Assembly: GCA_016297165.1 (NCBI GenBank)
Contig: JAEDHF010000034.1
Location: 1 to 13,043 of the forward strand
Source of the DNA: Oscillospiraceae bacterium
GTDB taxonomy: Bacteria > Bacillota > Clostridia > Oscillospirales > Ruminococcaceae
Length of the DNA: 13,043 bases
Direction: 5' to 3'
In this document: in pieces, positions 12,371 to 13,043 of the stretch
How the letters are laid out: every line of letters begins with the position of its first letter
Numbering within the stretch: the first letter of the stretch is position 1
The notes under the pieces: model-generated
What the model was told of the DNA's origin: nothing
The model's input: the letters and a program-made list of their open reading frames with translations, nothing else
The model's database searches: none
Program-made: the position numbers and the translations under genes

Positions 12371-13043
12371 ATGACAGGAAGCGAAATAAAGAGCCTGCCG
12401 CTTCCGACGCCCTGTTATATTATCGACGAGGGTAGGCTCATAAAAAATCTTGAAATTCTTTGGGGCGTGGAGGAGCGTACAGGCTGTAAAATTCTCCTTG
12501 CACAGAAGGCTTTTTCCGCCTACAGCTTCTATCCTCTTATTGGGCAATACGTCAGCGGTACGGCGTCAAGCGGGTTATATGAAGCCCGTCTCGGCTACGA
12601 ATGTATGGGTAAGGAAAACCACGTTTTTTCGGCGGCATTCCGTGAAAACGAGATTGACGAGATACTTTGCTATACAAATCATATTGTATTCAATTCCTTT
12701 AATCAACTAAGAAAATATCGGGATAGGGCAGTAGAAAAAGGCGTAAGCATAGGGCTAAGAATTAACCCGGAGCTTTCTACTCAGGAGGGTCACGAAATCT
12801 ACGACCCCTGCTCAAAAAAGTCAAGGCTCGGAATAAGACGGGAGGATTTTGACGAAAATGACCTTGAAAACGTAGAGGGACTTCATTTTCATACCCTTTG
12901 CGAACAGAATTCCGACGCTCTTGAAGCTACCTTAGAGGCAGTAATCGAAAAATTCGGCGAATTTCTTCCGAAAATGAAATGGATAAATTTCGGCGGTGGT
13001 CATCATATTACAAGAGATGATTATGACATAGCACGTCTTGAAA
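12371..13043 (+). CDS. nspC: Carboxynorspermidine decarboxylase NspC, cut by window end
   Basis: The first 224 codons of a PLP decarboxylase with an alanine-racemase-type barrel; full-length NspC proteins are about 375-400 residues. It removes the carboxyl group from carboxynorspermidine or carboxyspermidine, giving norspermidine or spermidine. The N-terminus PLPTPCYIIDEGRL is typical. The PLP lysine is Lys46 in ILLAQKAFS. SGTASSGLYEARLG, GLRINPE, the HFHTLCEQ strand with its PLP-stacking histidine, and INFGGGHHIT of the phosphate-binding region are all visible. The ATG lies one base after the TGA of the dehydrogenase gene and has no clear ribosome site, so translation is probably coupled to the upstream gene. 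The frame is intact to the last base of the window. Any further operon genes, such as an agmatinase, would lie outside. Confidence 0.94.
   Translation, partial: MTGSEIKSLPLPTPCYIIDEGRLIKNLEILWGVEERTGCKILLAQKAFSAYSFYPLIGQYVSGTASSGLYEARLGYECMGKENHVFSAAFRENEIDEILCYTNHIVFNSFNQLRKYRDRAVEKGVSIGLRINPELSTQEGHEIYDPCSKKSRLGIRREDFDENDLENVEGLHFHTLCEQNSDALEATLEAVIEKFGEFLPKMKWINFGGGHHITRDDYDIARLE

Overview
The window looks like chromosomal DNA of a low-to-moderate GC Gram-positive anaerobe, most likely a gut Clostridia/Ruminococcaceae-type bacterium. This is an inference from the AAAGGAGG-type ribosome sites, clean sigma-A promoters, intrinsic terminators, MutS2, DegV proteins, a VanY-like carboxypeptidase and polyamine genes of Firmicutes type. 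Nothing in the window is phage-like, and there is no CRISPR, tRNA or rRNA.

Layout. Positions 1-658 hold the 3' end of mutS2, which converges on an AlkD-type DNA alkylation repair gene (699-1391, minus) across a shared terminator hairpin. Two divergent promoters follow. The plus-strand one drives a DegV fatty-acid-binding gene (1712-2566), but a 180-bp palindromic MITE-like repeat (1518-1697) fills its 5' leader. An IS200-type element carrying only tnpA (about 2660-3387) lies next, with imperfect hairpins at both ends and two more in its right end. It abuts the stop codon of a VanY-type D,D-carboxypeptidase gene (3388-4113, minus). That gene has an in-frame TAA between its signal peptide and its catalytic domain, so it is probably broken. 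A small gene with an N-terminal ribbon-helix-helix domain and an unknown C-terminal region (4279-4941) has a consensus promoter. It is followed by clpB (5096-7696), which has a structured 5' leader.

The right half is a polyamine operon: speD, speA, speE, a carboxynorspermidine synthase-type dehydrogenase and nspC, which is cut by the window end. Gene spacing runs from a 1-nt overlap to 22 nt. The first two steps give decarboxylated AdoMet and agmatine (or another diamine). SpeE can then add an aminopropyl group. The dehydrogenase/NspC pair can build the same aminopropyl arm from aspartate semialdehyde. Two biochemically distinct routes to spermidine-like polyamines are therefore encoded together.

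The most interesting stretch is the 371-base gap between clpB and speD. It contains a promoter, about 250 nt of multi-hairpin RNA and a strong intrinsic terminator ending 21 nt before the speD start codon. No convincing promoter lies between that terminator and speD, so the operon should be expressed only when the terminator is bypassed. This is the layout of a riboswitch or attenuator, and I do not recognise the class. The clpB leader also contains a nearly identical 17-nt motif and a pair of mutually exclusive helices.
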